The notes below the pieces were generated by a model, which searched no databases, was not told the origin of the DNA, and was given only the letters and a program-made list of their open reading frames with translations. From assembly GCF_000017505.1 (NCBI RefSeq), contig NC_009675.1, positions 62,001 through 126,000 of the forward strand: a stretch of 64,000 bases of DNA, written 5' to 3'. Positions 26,311-33,035 of the stretch are shown here, piece by piece. A program made the position numbers and the translations under genes. The stretch comes from Anaeromyxobacter sp. Fw109-5 (GTDB taxonomy: Bacteria > Myxococcota > Myxococcia > Myxococcales > Anaeromyxobacteraceae). Each line of letters begins with the position of its first letter. The first letter of the stretch is position 1.

Positions 26311-27699
26311 ATGTCCGACCCGTCCGGCTCCCTCGCCGCGCGCGCCGCGCGGCACCGCCGCCTCTGCGAGGCCGATCACCGCCACCTCTGGCACCCGTTC
26401 ACGCAGATGCAGGACTGGCTCGCCGAGGAGCCGCTCGTCGTCGACGCGGCCGACGGCGTCCACCTCGTCGACACCCTCGGCAACCGCTACCTCGACGGCG
26501 TCTCCTCGCTCTGGTGCAACGTGCACGGCCACCGGGTGAAGGCCATCGACGACGCGATCCGCGCGCAGCTCGACCGCGTCGCCCACTCCACCCTGCTGGG
26601 CCTCGCCTCCACCGCGTCCATCGAGTGCGCCGAGGAGCTCGTCCGCCACCTGCCGGAGGGCCTCACCCGCGTGTTCTTCTCCGACGCGGGCGCCACCGCG
26701 GTGGAGATCGCGCTCAAGATGGCCTTCCAGCACCACCAGCTCCGCGGCGACGTCGAGCGCAGCGAGTTCGTGGCGCTGCGCGGCGGCTACCACGGGGACA
26801 CCCTCGGGTCCGTGTCGGTGGGCGGCATCGAGCTCTTCCACCGCATCTTCAAGCCGCTCCTCTTCGACGTGCACCACGCCCCGCAGCCGTACTGCTACCG
26901 CTGCCCGCTCGCGAAGGAGCCGTCCTCCTGCGGGATGGCCTGCGCCGACGCCGTCGAGGAGGTGTTCGCCGCGCGGCCGGGGAAGATCGCCGCCCTGGTG
27001 ATGGAGCCCGTGATGCAGGGCGCGGACGGGATGATCGCCCAGCCGCCCGGCTACGTGCGCCGCATGCGCGAGCTCTGCGATCGCCACGGGGCGCTGCTCG
27101 TCTGCGACGAGGTCGCGACCGGCTTCGGCCGCACCGGCACCACCTTCGCGGTGGAGCAGGAGGGCGTCGTCCCCGACATCCTCACCATGGCGAAGGGGAT
27201 CACCGGCGGGTACCTGCCGCTCGCCGCCACCGTGACCACCGAGCGGGTGTTCGAGTCGTTCCTCGGGCCGTACGAGGAGAAGCGGACCTTCTTCCACGGC
27301 CACACCTACGCGGGCAACCCGCTCGCCTGCGCCGCGGCCACCGCCTCCATGCGGCTGCTGCGCGAGGAGCGCGTCATCGAGGGGCTGCCCGCGAAGATCG
27401 CCGCCCTCGCCCGCGCGCTGGAGCCGGCCCGGCGGCTGGCGCACGTGGGCGAGGTGCGCCAGCGCGGCCTCATGGTGGGCATCGAGCTCGTGCGCGACCG
27501 CGAGACGCGGGAGGAGTACGCCTACGCGCTCCGGGCCGGGCACCAGGTGATCCTGGAGGCGCGCAAGCGCGGCGCCATCCTGCGGCCCCTCGGGAACGTG
27601 GTGGTGCTCATGCCGCCGCTCGCCATGACGGAGCGACAGCTCGAGGAGCTCGCCGCCATCGCCCTCGCCGGCATCGAGCGGGCGACGGCGAGGATCTGA
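26311..27699 (+). CDS. bioA: Adenosylmethionine-8-amino-7-oxononanoate aminotransferase
   Basis: Encodes 462 residues. The N-terminal HLWHPFTQMQDW motif is diagnostic of BioA, which uses SAM as amino donor for 7,8-diaminopelargonate synthesis in biotin formation. PLP-binding Lys295 lies in LTMAKGITGGYLPLAA, with the CDEVATGFGRTGT aspartate upstream. Other class III motifs (GVSSLWCNVHGH, FSDAGATAVEIALKMA) are intact. bioD follows after 75 nt. No bioF or bioB is in the window. TAGCCT ends 9 nt before the ATG, and a triple 25-bp repeat lies upstream. Confidence 0.95.
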   Translation: MSDPSGSLAARAARHRRLCEADHRHLWHPFTQMQDWLAEEPLVVDAADGVHLVDTLGNRYLDGVSSLWCNVHGHRVKAIDDAIRAQLDRVAHSTLLGLASTASIECAEELVRHLPEGLTRVFFSDAGATAVEIALKMAFQHHQLRGDVERSEFVALRGGYHGDTLGSVSVGGIELFHRIFKPLLFDVHHAPQPYCYRCPLAKEPSSCGMACADAVEEVFAARPGKIAALVMEPVMQGADGMIAQPPGYVRRMRELCDRHGALLVCDEVATGFGRTGTTFAVEQEGVVPDILTMAKGITGGYLPLAATVTTERVFESFLGPYEEKRTFFHGHTYAGNPLACAAATASMRLLREERVIEGLPAKIAALARALEPARRLAHVGEVRQRGLMVGIELVRDRETREEYAYALRAGHQVILEARKRGAILRPLGNVVVLMPPLAMTERQLEELAAIALAGIERATARI

Positions 27700-27718
27700 A
27701 CGCGGTCACGCGTGAACG

Positions 27719-27751
27719 CCGCTCGTGGTGAGCCTGTCGAGCCGCGGGCGG
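27719..27751 (+). repeat. Degenerate copy of a dispersed GTGGTGAGCCTGTCGA-type repeat
   Basis: Between bioA and bioD lies CTCGTGGTGAGCCTGTCGAG flanked by CCGCTCG (27719-27725) and CGGGCGG (27745-27751), which can pair in 6 of 7 positions. The core closely resembles a short repeat scattered through many proteobacterial genomes, commonly seen as GTGGTGAGCTTGTCGAAC. It was the only copy noticed in this window. It lengthens the bioA-bioD spacer and could form an RNA hairpin. Confidence 0.5.
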
Positions 27752-27774
27752 GGGTGGCGACGGAGGTGTGCAGG

Positions 27775-28446
27775 ATGCGGGGGCTGTTCATCACCGGGAC
27801 CGACACCGGCGTCGGCAAGACCGAGGTGACCTGCGCGCTCGTCGCGAACGCGCGCGCGGCGGGCTTGGACGCGGTGCCGATGAAGCCCGCGCAGTCCGGC
27901 GTCGCGCCCGGCGAGCCCACCGACGCCGACCGGCTCCACGCCGCCTGCGACGGGGCGGAGCCGCTCGAGGTCCTCTGCCCGTACTCGTTCGCCGCGCCGC
28001 TCGCGCCCGCGGTCGCCGCCCGGCTCGAGGGTAGGCAGGTGTCGTTCGGCGCGATCGTGGACGGGGTGCGCGCGCTCGCCGCGCGGCACGAGGCCGTGCT
28101 GGTGGAGGGGGCGGGCGGGCTCCTCGTCCCGCTCACCGAGGAGGAGACCTACGCCGATCTCGCCGTGGCGCTCGGGCTGTCGGTGCTGGTGGTCGCGCGC
28201 GCCGGGCTCGGCACGGTGAACCACACCGCGCTCACCGTGGAGGCGCTCCGCGCGCGCGGGCTCGTCCTCACGGCGATCGTCCTCAACCAGGCGTGCGAGA
28301 CGGACGACCCGTCCGTGCCGTACAACCCGGCCGAGATCGCGCGCGTGACCGGACGTGAACCGCTCGCGCGCCTCGCGCACGTGCGCGATATCGCTGAGCG
28401 CCAGCGATTTCTGCGATCCAGGCTCGCCGGGAAGATCCAGTTTTAG
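27775..28446 (+). CDS. bioD: Dethiobiotin synthase
   Basis: Encodes 223 residues. The P-loop GTDTGVGKTEVTCALV (residues 7-22), the MKPAQSGV Lys region, VEGAGGLLVPLTEEETYADLA and the VILNQ-like IVLNQACETDD segment identify BioD. It carboxylates 7,8-diaminopelargonate with ATP and CO2 to dethiobiotin, the step right after BioA. ATG 27775 is preferred over earlier in-frame codons because a GGAGGTG Shine-Dalgarno precedes it and the protein then starts at the P-loop strand. It is probably co-transcribed with bioA despite the repeat between them. Confidence 0.95.
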   Translation: MRGLFITGTDTGVGKTEVTCALVANARAAGLDAVPMKPAQSGVAPGEPTDADRLHAACDGAEPLEVLCPYSFAAPLAPAVAARLEGRQVSFGAIVDGVRALAARHEAVLVEGAGGLLVPLTEEETYADLAVALGLSVLVVARAGLGTVNHTALTVEALRARGLVLTAIVLNQACETDDPSVPYNPAEIARVTGREPLARLAHVRDIAERQRFLRSRLAGKIQF

Positions 28447-28466
28447 GGCACGGCGCGCGAAAATTG

Positions 28467-28482
28467 GATCGCCTCGGCGATC
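28467..28482. terminator. GATCGC-CTCG-GCGATC hairpin after bioD
   Basis: A perfect 6-bp stem with a CTCG tetraloop lies 20 nt after the bioD stop and 18 nt before the 90-aa gene. Outer bases GGATC and GATCC nearby add weaker pairing. It could end the bio transcript or act as an operator for the next gene. There is no U-tract. Confidence 0.35.
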
Positions 28483-28500
28483 GATCCTAGAGATCGCCGC

Positions 28501-28773
28501 GTGCCGAACGTCGTCGACCTCACGCTCGTCTCCCGCGCCCGCCGCATCCTCCAGCAGGTCCTCGAGGAGCGCGGCCTCGGCTTCTTCCTCCTCGCCTCGT
28601 CGCGCGTCCCGAAGCTCGACGCGCGGCGCATCGCCTGGGTCGTCCAGGCGGCGCGGCGCAAGGCGGGCCCGCACGCGCGGCGCGACCCGAACGCCCTCTC
28701 CCGTACCCGCCGCGTGGTCCGGCGCGAGCTCATCCGGCTCCTCGCCGAGGCGATGGTGCAGGCGGGGGTGTAG
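28501..28773 (+). CDS. Basic hypothetical protein (90 aa)
   Basis: An unrecognised 90-residue frame from GTG 28501. The product is strongly basic and helical (VSRARRILQQVLEERGLGFFLLASSRVPKL start, then two Arg-rich helices). It could bind nucleic acid, but no known helix-turn-helix spacing is evident. TAGAGA ends 7 nt before the GTG and there is no Shine-Dalgarno, consistent with leaderless starts in this window. It converges on the DUF1844 gene. Function unknown; the gene call itself is moderately secure. Confidence 0.55.
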   Translation: MPNVVDLTLVSRARRILQQVLEERGLGFFLLASSRVPKLDARRIAWVVQAARRKAGPHARRDPNALSRTRRVVRRELIRLLAEAMVQAGV

Positions 28774-28814
28774 CGCCGCGCGGCGTCCGGCGCGAGCGCC
28801 ACCGCGGCCGGGGG

Positions 28815-29090
28815 CTACTCCGGCTTGCCGCCCTGCCTCGACACGTAGCGCAGCCGCAGGTCGGTGAGGAGGTGGTCGATGAACTGCTCCTCCTCCGCCG
28901 TGAGGTTGCCCTTCGTCTTCTCGCGGAGCATGGCGAGGATGTCGATCGTCTGGTGCGCGAGGGCGAGGTCGGGCTTGCCGGGCAGCCCGGTGTCGGGGTG
29001 GGGCGCGTCGCCGAGGTGGACGAACGCGCTCGAGGCGAGCGACAGCACGAAGGTGTAGAAGTCGATCCCGCCGGCGCTCTTCTCGTCCAT
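28815..29090 (-). CDS. DUF1844 protein
   Basis: Encodes 91 residues. The IDFYTFVLSLASSAFVHLGD motif, the GKPDLALAHQTIDILAMLREKTKGNL stretch and TAEEEQFIDHLLTDLRLRYV tail are the DUF1844 signature. The family is short, soluble and of unknown function, common in myxobacteria and relatives. A GGGGAGG Shine-Dalgarno lies 5 nt before ATG 29090. It lies 48 nt downstream of degP on the same strand and could be the last gene of that transcript. Confidence 0.88.
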   Translation of the reverse strand: MDEKSAGGIDFYTFVLSLASSAFVHLGDAPHPDTGLPGKPDLALAHQTIDILAMLREKTKGNLTAEEEQFIDHLLTDLRLRYVSRQGGKPE

Positions 29091-29138
29091 GGCGACCTCC
29101 CCGCAGCGCGGGCCGCGACGCGGCCTGTGCCCCGGAGT

Positions 29139-30518
29139 CTACTGGAAGTCGAAGGCGATCCGCTCGGCCGCGTAGCCGCGCTGCACGAGCAGCACGAGCT
29201 GGCCGCTCCGGCGCGCGCGGGCGGCGGCCCGGCGGAAGTCGGCGAGCGTCGCGACCTCGGTCGAGTTCACCTCGCGCACGAGGTCGCCCTGGCGGATCCC
29301 CACCCGGGCGGCGGGCGAGGCGGGCGCGACGGTCTTCACGATGAGCACCGAGCCGCGGTGCAGGCGCTCCTCGGCGAGCGTGAGCCCCGTCGAGCGCGTG
29401 GCGAGCTGCGCGGCGGCCTCCGGGGAGAGCTCCACCGACGGCACCGACAGGGCGATCCGCTTCCCGCCCCGGACGAGCTCGAGGCGCGCGGCCTGGCCGA
29501 TGGGGAGATCGCGCATCCGGAAGCGGAACTCCTCGGCGCTGCGGGCCGCGAAGCCCTGCACCGCCTCCACGACGTCGCCCTTCTTCACGCCGGCCTTCGC
29601 GGCGGGTGAGCCGGGATCCACGCCGGTCACCACCACCCCGCCGGACGCCCCCTCCGCCGCGCCGTCCTTCGCGGGCAGGTCGTCCACCGCCACGCCCACG
29701 TAGCCCTCGCGCACCTCGCCGTGCGCGATGAGGTCCTCGGCGATGCGCCGCGCGCGGTCGATGGGGATGGCGAAGCCGATGCCGGCGTTCCGGTCGCCCA
29801 GGATGGCGGTGTTGATGCCGACGAGCCGCCCCTCGATGTCGAGGAGCGCGCCGCCGGAGTTGCCCGGGTTGATGGAGGCGTCCGTCTGGACGAAGTCGAA
29901 GAGCATCCGGTCGCCGGCCCGGAAGTTCCGGTGCACCGCGGAGACCACGCCCGTCGTGACGGTGTGCGAGAGGCCGAACGGGTTCCCGATGGCGATGAGC
30001 GTCTCGCCGATGAGGAGGTCGTCCGAGCGGCCCAGGGTGGCGAAGGGGAGCCGCTCCTTCGTCTCCAGCTTCAGCACGGCGAGGTCGCTCGACGGATCGG
30101 TCCCCACCACCTTGGCGTTGATCTCGCGCCCGTCGAGCAGGCCCACGCGGAAGCGGGCGCCGCGCTCGACCACGTGGTTGTTCGTGAGCACGTACCCGTC
30201 GGGCGAGACGATGACGCCCGAGCCGAGCGAGCTCACCGCGTAGCCCTTGCGGAAGCGGGGCTTCTCGAAGAAGTCGCCGAAGAGCAGCTCCGCCATCGAG
30301 CTCGCCCGCGACGGCACGCGGATGCGGACGAGCTCCTCGGCGGAGACGTTGACCACCGCGCCGCGCACCTTCTCCACCGCCTGCACCACCGGCGTGCGCC
30401 GGCTCGGCGAGGGACGCTCGTCGGGGCGGGGGAGGGCGTTCGGTCGGGCGGAAGCGCTCGCGGCGAGCACGGAGGCCCCGAGCGCGAGCGAGGCGAGGAT
30501 CGCGCGGTGCGCGCGCAC
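29139..30518 (-). CDS. DegP/HtrA-type periplasmic serine protease
   Basis: Encodes 459 residues from GTG 30518. A signal peptide (about 1-24) precedes the trypsin-like domain with catalytic His115 (TNNHVV), Asp145 (SSDLAVL) and Ser221 (GNSGGALL). Two PDZ domains follow (about 258-345 and 370-450), as in DegP/DegQ and MucD. It degrades or refolds damaged envelope proteins. The LA loop at about 70-92 is short, closer to DegQ than DegP. The gene begins 3 nt after the stop of the 77-aa gene, so both should be one operon driven by the promoter at 30785-30814. Confidence 0.92.
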   Translation of the reverse strand: MRAHRAILASLALGASVLAASASARPNALPRPDERPSPSRRTPVVQAVEKVRGAVVNVSAEELVRIRVPSRASSMAELLFGDFFEKPRFRKGYAVSSLGSGVIVSPDGYVLTNNHVVERGARFRVGLLDGREINAKVVGTDPSSDLAVLKLETKERLPFATLGRSDDLLIGETLIAIGNPFGLSHTVTTGVVSAVHRNFRAGDRMLFDFVQTDASINPGNSGGALLDIEGRLVGINTAILGDRNAGIGFAIPIDRARRIAEDLIAHGEVREGYVGVAVDDLPAKDGAAEGASGGVVVTGVDPGSPAAKAGVKKGDVVEAVQGFAARSAEEFRFRMRDLPIGQAARLELVRGGKRIALSVPSVELSPEAAAQLATRSTGLTLAEERLHRGSVLIVKTVAPASPAARVGIRQGDLVREVNSTEVATLADFRRAAARARRSGQLVLLVQRGYAAERIAFDFQ

Positions 30519-30521
30519 GGC

Positions 30522-30755
30522 TCAGGTCTGGGGGGCCTCGCCGGTGTCGGCGGGCGACTCGGGCTCGTCGTCGACGTCGTCGAGGTCGTCGCGATCGTCG
30601 GAGTCCATCGAGGCTTCGATGGGCATCGCCTGGTCCGCGAGGTCCGGGAGGGACTTCAGGTGCTTCTCGTAATCCTTCTCGTCCAGCACGCCCTTGCGCA
30701 GGTAACGCTGCGCGACGCGCTTGTCGACGAGCTTGTTCTCGGGCTGATCGGCCAT
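30522..30755 (-). CDS. Small acidic-tailed protein co-transcribed with degP (77 aa)
   Basis: An unrecognised 77-residue protein. The first half is a basic helical module (KLVDKRVAQRYLRKGVLDEKDYEKHLKSL in outline), and the second half is very acidic (SMDSDDRDDLDDVDDEPE). No signal peptide is present, so it should stay in the cytoplasm while its operon partner DegP is exported. An AGGTGG Shine-Dalgarno precedes ATG 30755. It has the best promoter match in the window 30 nt upstream. The stop lies 3 nt before the degP GTG. Confidence 0.78.
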   Translation of the reverse strand: MADQPENKLVDKRVAQRYLRKGVLDEKDYEKHLKSLPDLADQAMPIEASMDSDDRDDLDDVDDEPESPADTGEAPQT

Positions 30756-30784
30756 GGGTCCACCTGGAAACGCGGGAGGCCGCG

Positions 30785-30814
30785 AAAATATGCGGCACCT
30801 TGCGGGGCCGTCAA
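30785..30814 (-). promoter_or_regulatory. Strong sigma-70-like promoter of the 77-aa/degP operon
   Basis: On the minus strand TTGACG (30814-30809) is followed after 18 nt by TATTTT (30790-30785); matches are 5/6 and 4/6. The 77-aa ATG lies 30 nt downstream, giving room for a leader with a Shine-Dalgarno. Confidence 0.6.
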
Positions 30815-30828
30815 GCGCGTGTTAGCGC
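30800..30828 (+). promoter_or_regulatory. Weak promoter candidate of thiE
   Basis: TTGCGG (30800-30805), 17-nt spacer, TAGCGC (30823-30828), ending 7 nt before the thiE ATG. It overlaps the -35 of the divergent degP-operon promoter, so the two may compete. No THI-box riboswitch fits in the 80-nt spacer. Confidence 0.35.
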
Positions 30829-30835
30829 TGTCGTC

Positions 30836-31504
30836 ATGCCCACTTCCGACGGCTCCGCCGGCGCCGCACGGCGGGCGCGGCTCGCGGGGCTCTACGCCAT
30901 CGTGGGGGGCGCGGCCGCGGTGGAGCAGGCGCGCGCGGCGATCGCCGGCGGCGCTCGGGTCGTGCAGGTGCGCATCAAGGACGCGCCCGCAGGCGCGGTG
31001 CTGGCCGCCGCCCGCGAGATCGTCGCCCTCGCCCGCGGCCGCGCGCTCGTCATCGTGAACGACCGCGCCGATCTGGCGCTCCTCTCGGGCGCCGACGGCG
31101 TGCACCTCGGGGACGAGGATCTCCCTCCCGCCGAGGCGCGCAGGCTGCTCGGCCCGGACCTCCTCGTCGGCCGCACCACCCGCACGCTCGAGGAGGCGCG
31201 CGAGGCGCTGCGGGAGGGGGCCGATCACGTGGGGTTCGGCCCCATCTTCCCGACCGGCTCGAAGGCCCTCGCGGTCCCGGCCCGCGGGGCGGGGATGCTG
31301 CGGGAGGTGGCGGCGGCGCTCGCGGCGCCGGTGGTGGCCATCGGCGGCATCGGCCCCGCGAACGCCGGCGAGGTGGCGCGCGCCGGCGCGGCCTGCGCCG
31401 CGGTCATCGGCGCGCTGTTCGACGCGGGGGACGCGCGCGCCAACGCCGAGCGCCTCGCCGCGGCCTTCGAGGCGGGGCGGGCCGCGCGTGAGGCGACGCG
31501 GTGA
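30836..31504 (+). CDS. thiE: Thiamine-phosphate synthase
   Basis: Encodes 222 residues, a TIM barrel. VQVRIKDAPAG near residues 43-53, VIVNDRADLAL, GADGVHLGDEDLPP, then VGFGPIFPTGSK and VVAIGGIGPANAGEV are ThiE signatures, with phosphate-binding glycines intact. The usual first Lys motif QLRDK is varied to VRIKD. It couples HMP-pyrophosphate and thiazole phosphate to thiamine phosphate. The stop overlaps the start of the amidotransferase gene by 4 nt, and thiD follows that, so this is a three-gene operon. No Shine-Dalgarno; TAGCGC ends 7 nt before the ATG. Confidence 0.9.
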   Translation: MPTSDGSAGAARRARLAGLYAIVGGAAAVEQARAAIAGGARVVQVRIKDAPAGAVLAAAREIVALARGRALVIVNDRADLALLSGADGVHLGDEDLPPAEARRLLGPDLLVGRTTRTLEEAREALREGADHVGFGPIFPTGSKALAVPARGAGMLREVAAALAAPVVAIGGIGPANAGEVARAGAACAAVIGALFDAGDARANAERLAAAFEAGRAAREATR

Positions 31505-32211
31505 CGCGCCCTCGCATCGGCCTCACCCTCGACGCCGAGGAGGGGGCGGGCCGCTACTTCCTCGGCCGCGCGTACGTCGACGCGGTGCTCGCCGCCGGCG
31601 GCCTCCCCATCCTGCTCCCTCACTCGAGGGAAGCCGCCGCGGCCTACCTCGCGCTCCTCGACGGCCTCGTCGTGACGGGCGGGTTCTTCGACGTGCCGCC
31701 CGAGCTCTACGGCGAGGCGCGCCGGGAGGCGTGCGGGGTGACGAGGCCGGAGCGGACCGCCTTCGAGAAGGAGGTCCTCGAGGCGGCGCTCGCCGCGCGC
31801 ATGCCGGTGCTGGGCGTCTGCGGCGGGATGCAGCTCCTCAACGTGGTGCGGGGCGGGACGCTGTACCAGGACCTCCCCCAGGACGCGGGGATCCGCGGGC
31901 ACGAGCAGCCCGCGCCCAGGGACGTCCCCTCGCACGAGGTGGTGGTCCAGCCCGGCACGCACCTCGCCGCGCTCGTCGGGGCGGGTAGCCTCCAGGTGAA
32001 CTCGACGCACCACCAGGCCCTCCGCGAGCCGGGCGCGGGCGTCCTCGTCTCGGCCCGGGCGCCGGACGGCGTCGCGGAGGCGATCGAGCTGCCCGACCTG
32101 CCGTTCGCGCTCGGCGTGCAGTGGCACCCCGAGGCCGTCGCCCGCCACGAGCCGCGCCACGCCGCCCTCTACCGCGGCCTCGTCGCCGCGGCGCGGGACC
32201 GCCGGCGGTGA
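31501..32211 (+). CDS. Class I glutamine amidotransferase-like hydrolase (peptidase C26)
   Basis: Encodes 236 residues from GTG 31501, overlapping thiE by 4 nt. The catalytic triad is visible: Cys107 in GVCGGMQLLN, and His209 with Glu211 in GVQWHPE. The GGYFDV-like VVTGGFFDVPPELYGE segment places it with the PuuD-type gamma-glutamyl hydrolases. Those enzymes cleave gamma-glutamyl-GABA, and close relatives act on other gamma-glutamyl amides. Its position between two thiamine genes, with overlaps on both sides, suggests a thiamine-related substrate here. That is inference. Confidence 0.88.
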   Translation: MTRPRIGLTLDAEEGAGRYFLGRAYVDAVLAAGGLPILLPHSREAAAAYLALLDGLVVTGGFFDVPPELYGEARREACGVTRPERTAFEKEVLEAALAARMPVLGVCGGMQLLNVVRGGTLYQDLPQDAGIRGHEQPAPRDVPSHEVVVQPGTHLAALVGAGSLQVNSTHHQALREPGAGVLVSARAPDGVAEAIELPDLPFALGVQWHPEAVARHEPRHAALYRGLVAAARDRRR

Positions 32212-32999
32212 CGCCGCGCGGATCCTCCGCCCGCGCGCGCGCGCCGCGGGCGCCGCACGCCGGGCCGCGCGTGCTCGTGGTGGCCGGCCTCGATCCCTCC
32301 GGCGGCGCGGGGCTCCTCGCCGACCTCGAGGCGGTCCGCGCCGCGGGCGCCCAGGGGTGGGCGGTGGCCGCCGCGCTCACCGCCCAGGGTCCGGGCGGCG
32401 CGCGCGGCTTCGAGCCCGCGAGCCCTGAGATCCTGGTCGCCCAGATCGACGCGCTGGTGCTCGGCGCGGAGCGCCCGCGGGCGGTGAAGACCGGGATGCT
32501 CGCCACCGCGACGCTCGCGCGCGCGCTCGCCACACGGCTCGGCGAGCGCCCGCTCGGGAGGGTCCCGCTGGTCGTGGACCCCGTGCTCGTCGCCTCCTCC
32601 GGCGCGCCGCTCTTCGACGCCGAGGGCGGCGGGGCGGGGGACGCGCTCGCCCCCCTCCTCGCGCGCGCCCGGCTCGTGACGCCGAACCTCCCCGAGCTCC
32701 GCGCCCTCACCGGCCTCGACGTGTCCACCGACGACGCGGCCATCCGGGCGGCGCGGGCGCTCCCCGCGCGCGCGGTGCTCGTGAAGGGCGGGCACCGCGA
32801 GGGCGCGCCGCTCGACCTGCTCGTCATCGCCCGCGCCGTGGTCCGCGTCCCCGGTCGCCGGCGTGCGGGGACCGCGCGCGGCACGGGCTGCCGGCTCGCC
32901 TCGGGGATCGCGGCGCTCCTCGCGCAGGGCGCCTCGCTCGAGGAGGCGGTGCGCGGCGCGAAGCGGCTCGTGGAGCGCTACCTCGACCGGATGATCTAG
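32208..32999 (+). CDS. thiD: Hydroxymethylpyrimidine/phosphomethylpyrimidine kinase
   Basis: Encodes 263 residues from GTG 32208, overlapping the amidotransferase stop by 4 nt (GTGA). The ribokinase-fold motifs are AGLDPSGGAGLLADLEAV, KTGMLATATL, DPVLVASSGAPLFD and a C-terminal GTGC anion hole (RGTGCRLASGIAAL). The residues before GTGC are GTAR instead of the more usual DTHG-like stretch, a mild deviation. It phosphorylates HMP and HMP-P for thiamine synthesis. About 20 Arg/Ala/Pro residues precede the conserved core and may be disordered. Confidence 0.9.
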   Translation: MTPRGSSARARAPRAPHAGPRVLVVAGLDPSGGAGLLADLEAVRAAGAQGWAVAAALTAQGPGGARGFEPASPEILVAQIDALVLGAERPRAVKTGMLATATLARALATRLGERPLGRVPLVVDPVLVASSGAPLFDAEGGGAGDALAPLLARARLVTPNLPELRALTGLDVSTDDAAIRAARALPARAVLVKGGHREGAPLDLLVIARAVVRVPGRRRAGTARGTGCRLASGIAALLAQGASLEEAVRGAKRLVERYLDRMI

Positions 33000-33017
33000 A
33001 CCGGGGGCCCGCCGAGC

Positions 33018-33035
33018 GAAGCTCCGCGCAGCTTC
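33018..33035. terminator. GAAGCT/AGCTTC hairpin at the thiD-dnaB convergence
   Basis: GAAGCT (33018-33023) pairs with AGCTTC (33030-33035) around a 6-nt loop. It is 18 nt past the thiD stop and overlaps the dnaB stop codon. It is short and has no U-tract. Confidence 0.3.

Noticed and set aside
30756-30835. TPP riboswitch upstream of thiE
   Set aside because: The spacer is only 80 nt, is occupied by a promoter for the opposite gene, and no THI-box sequence is visible.
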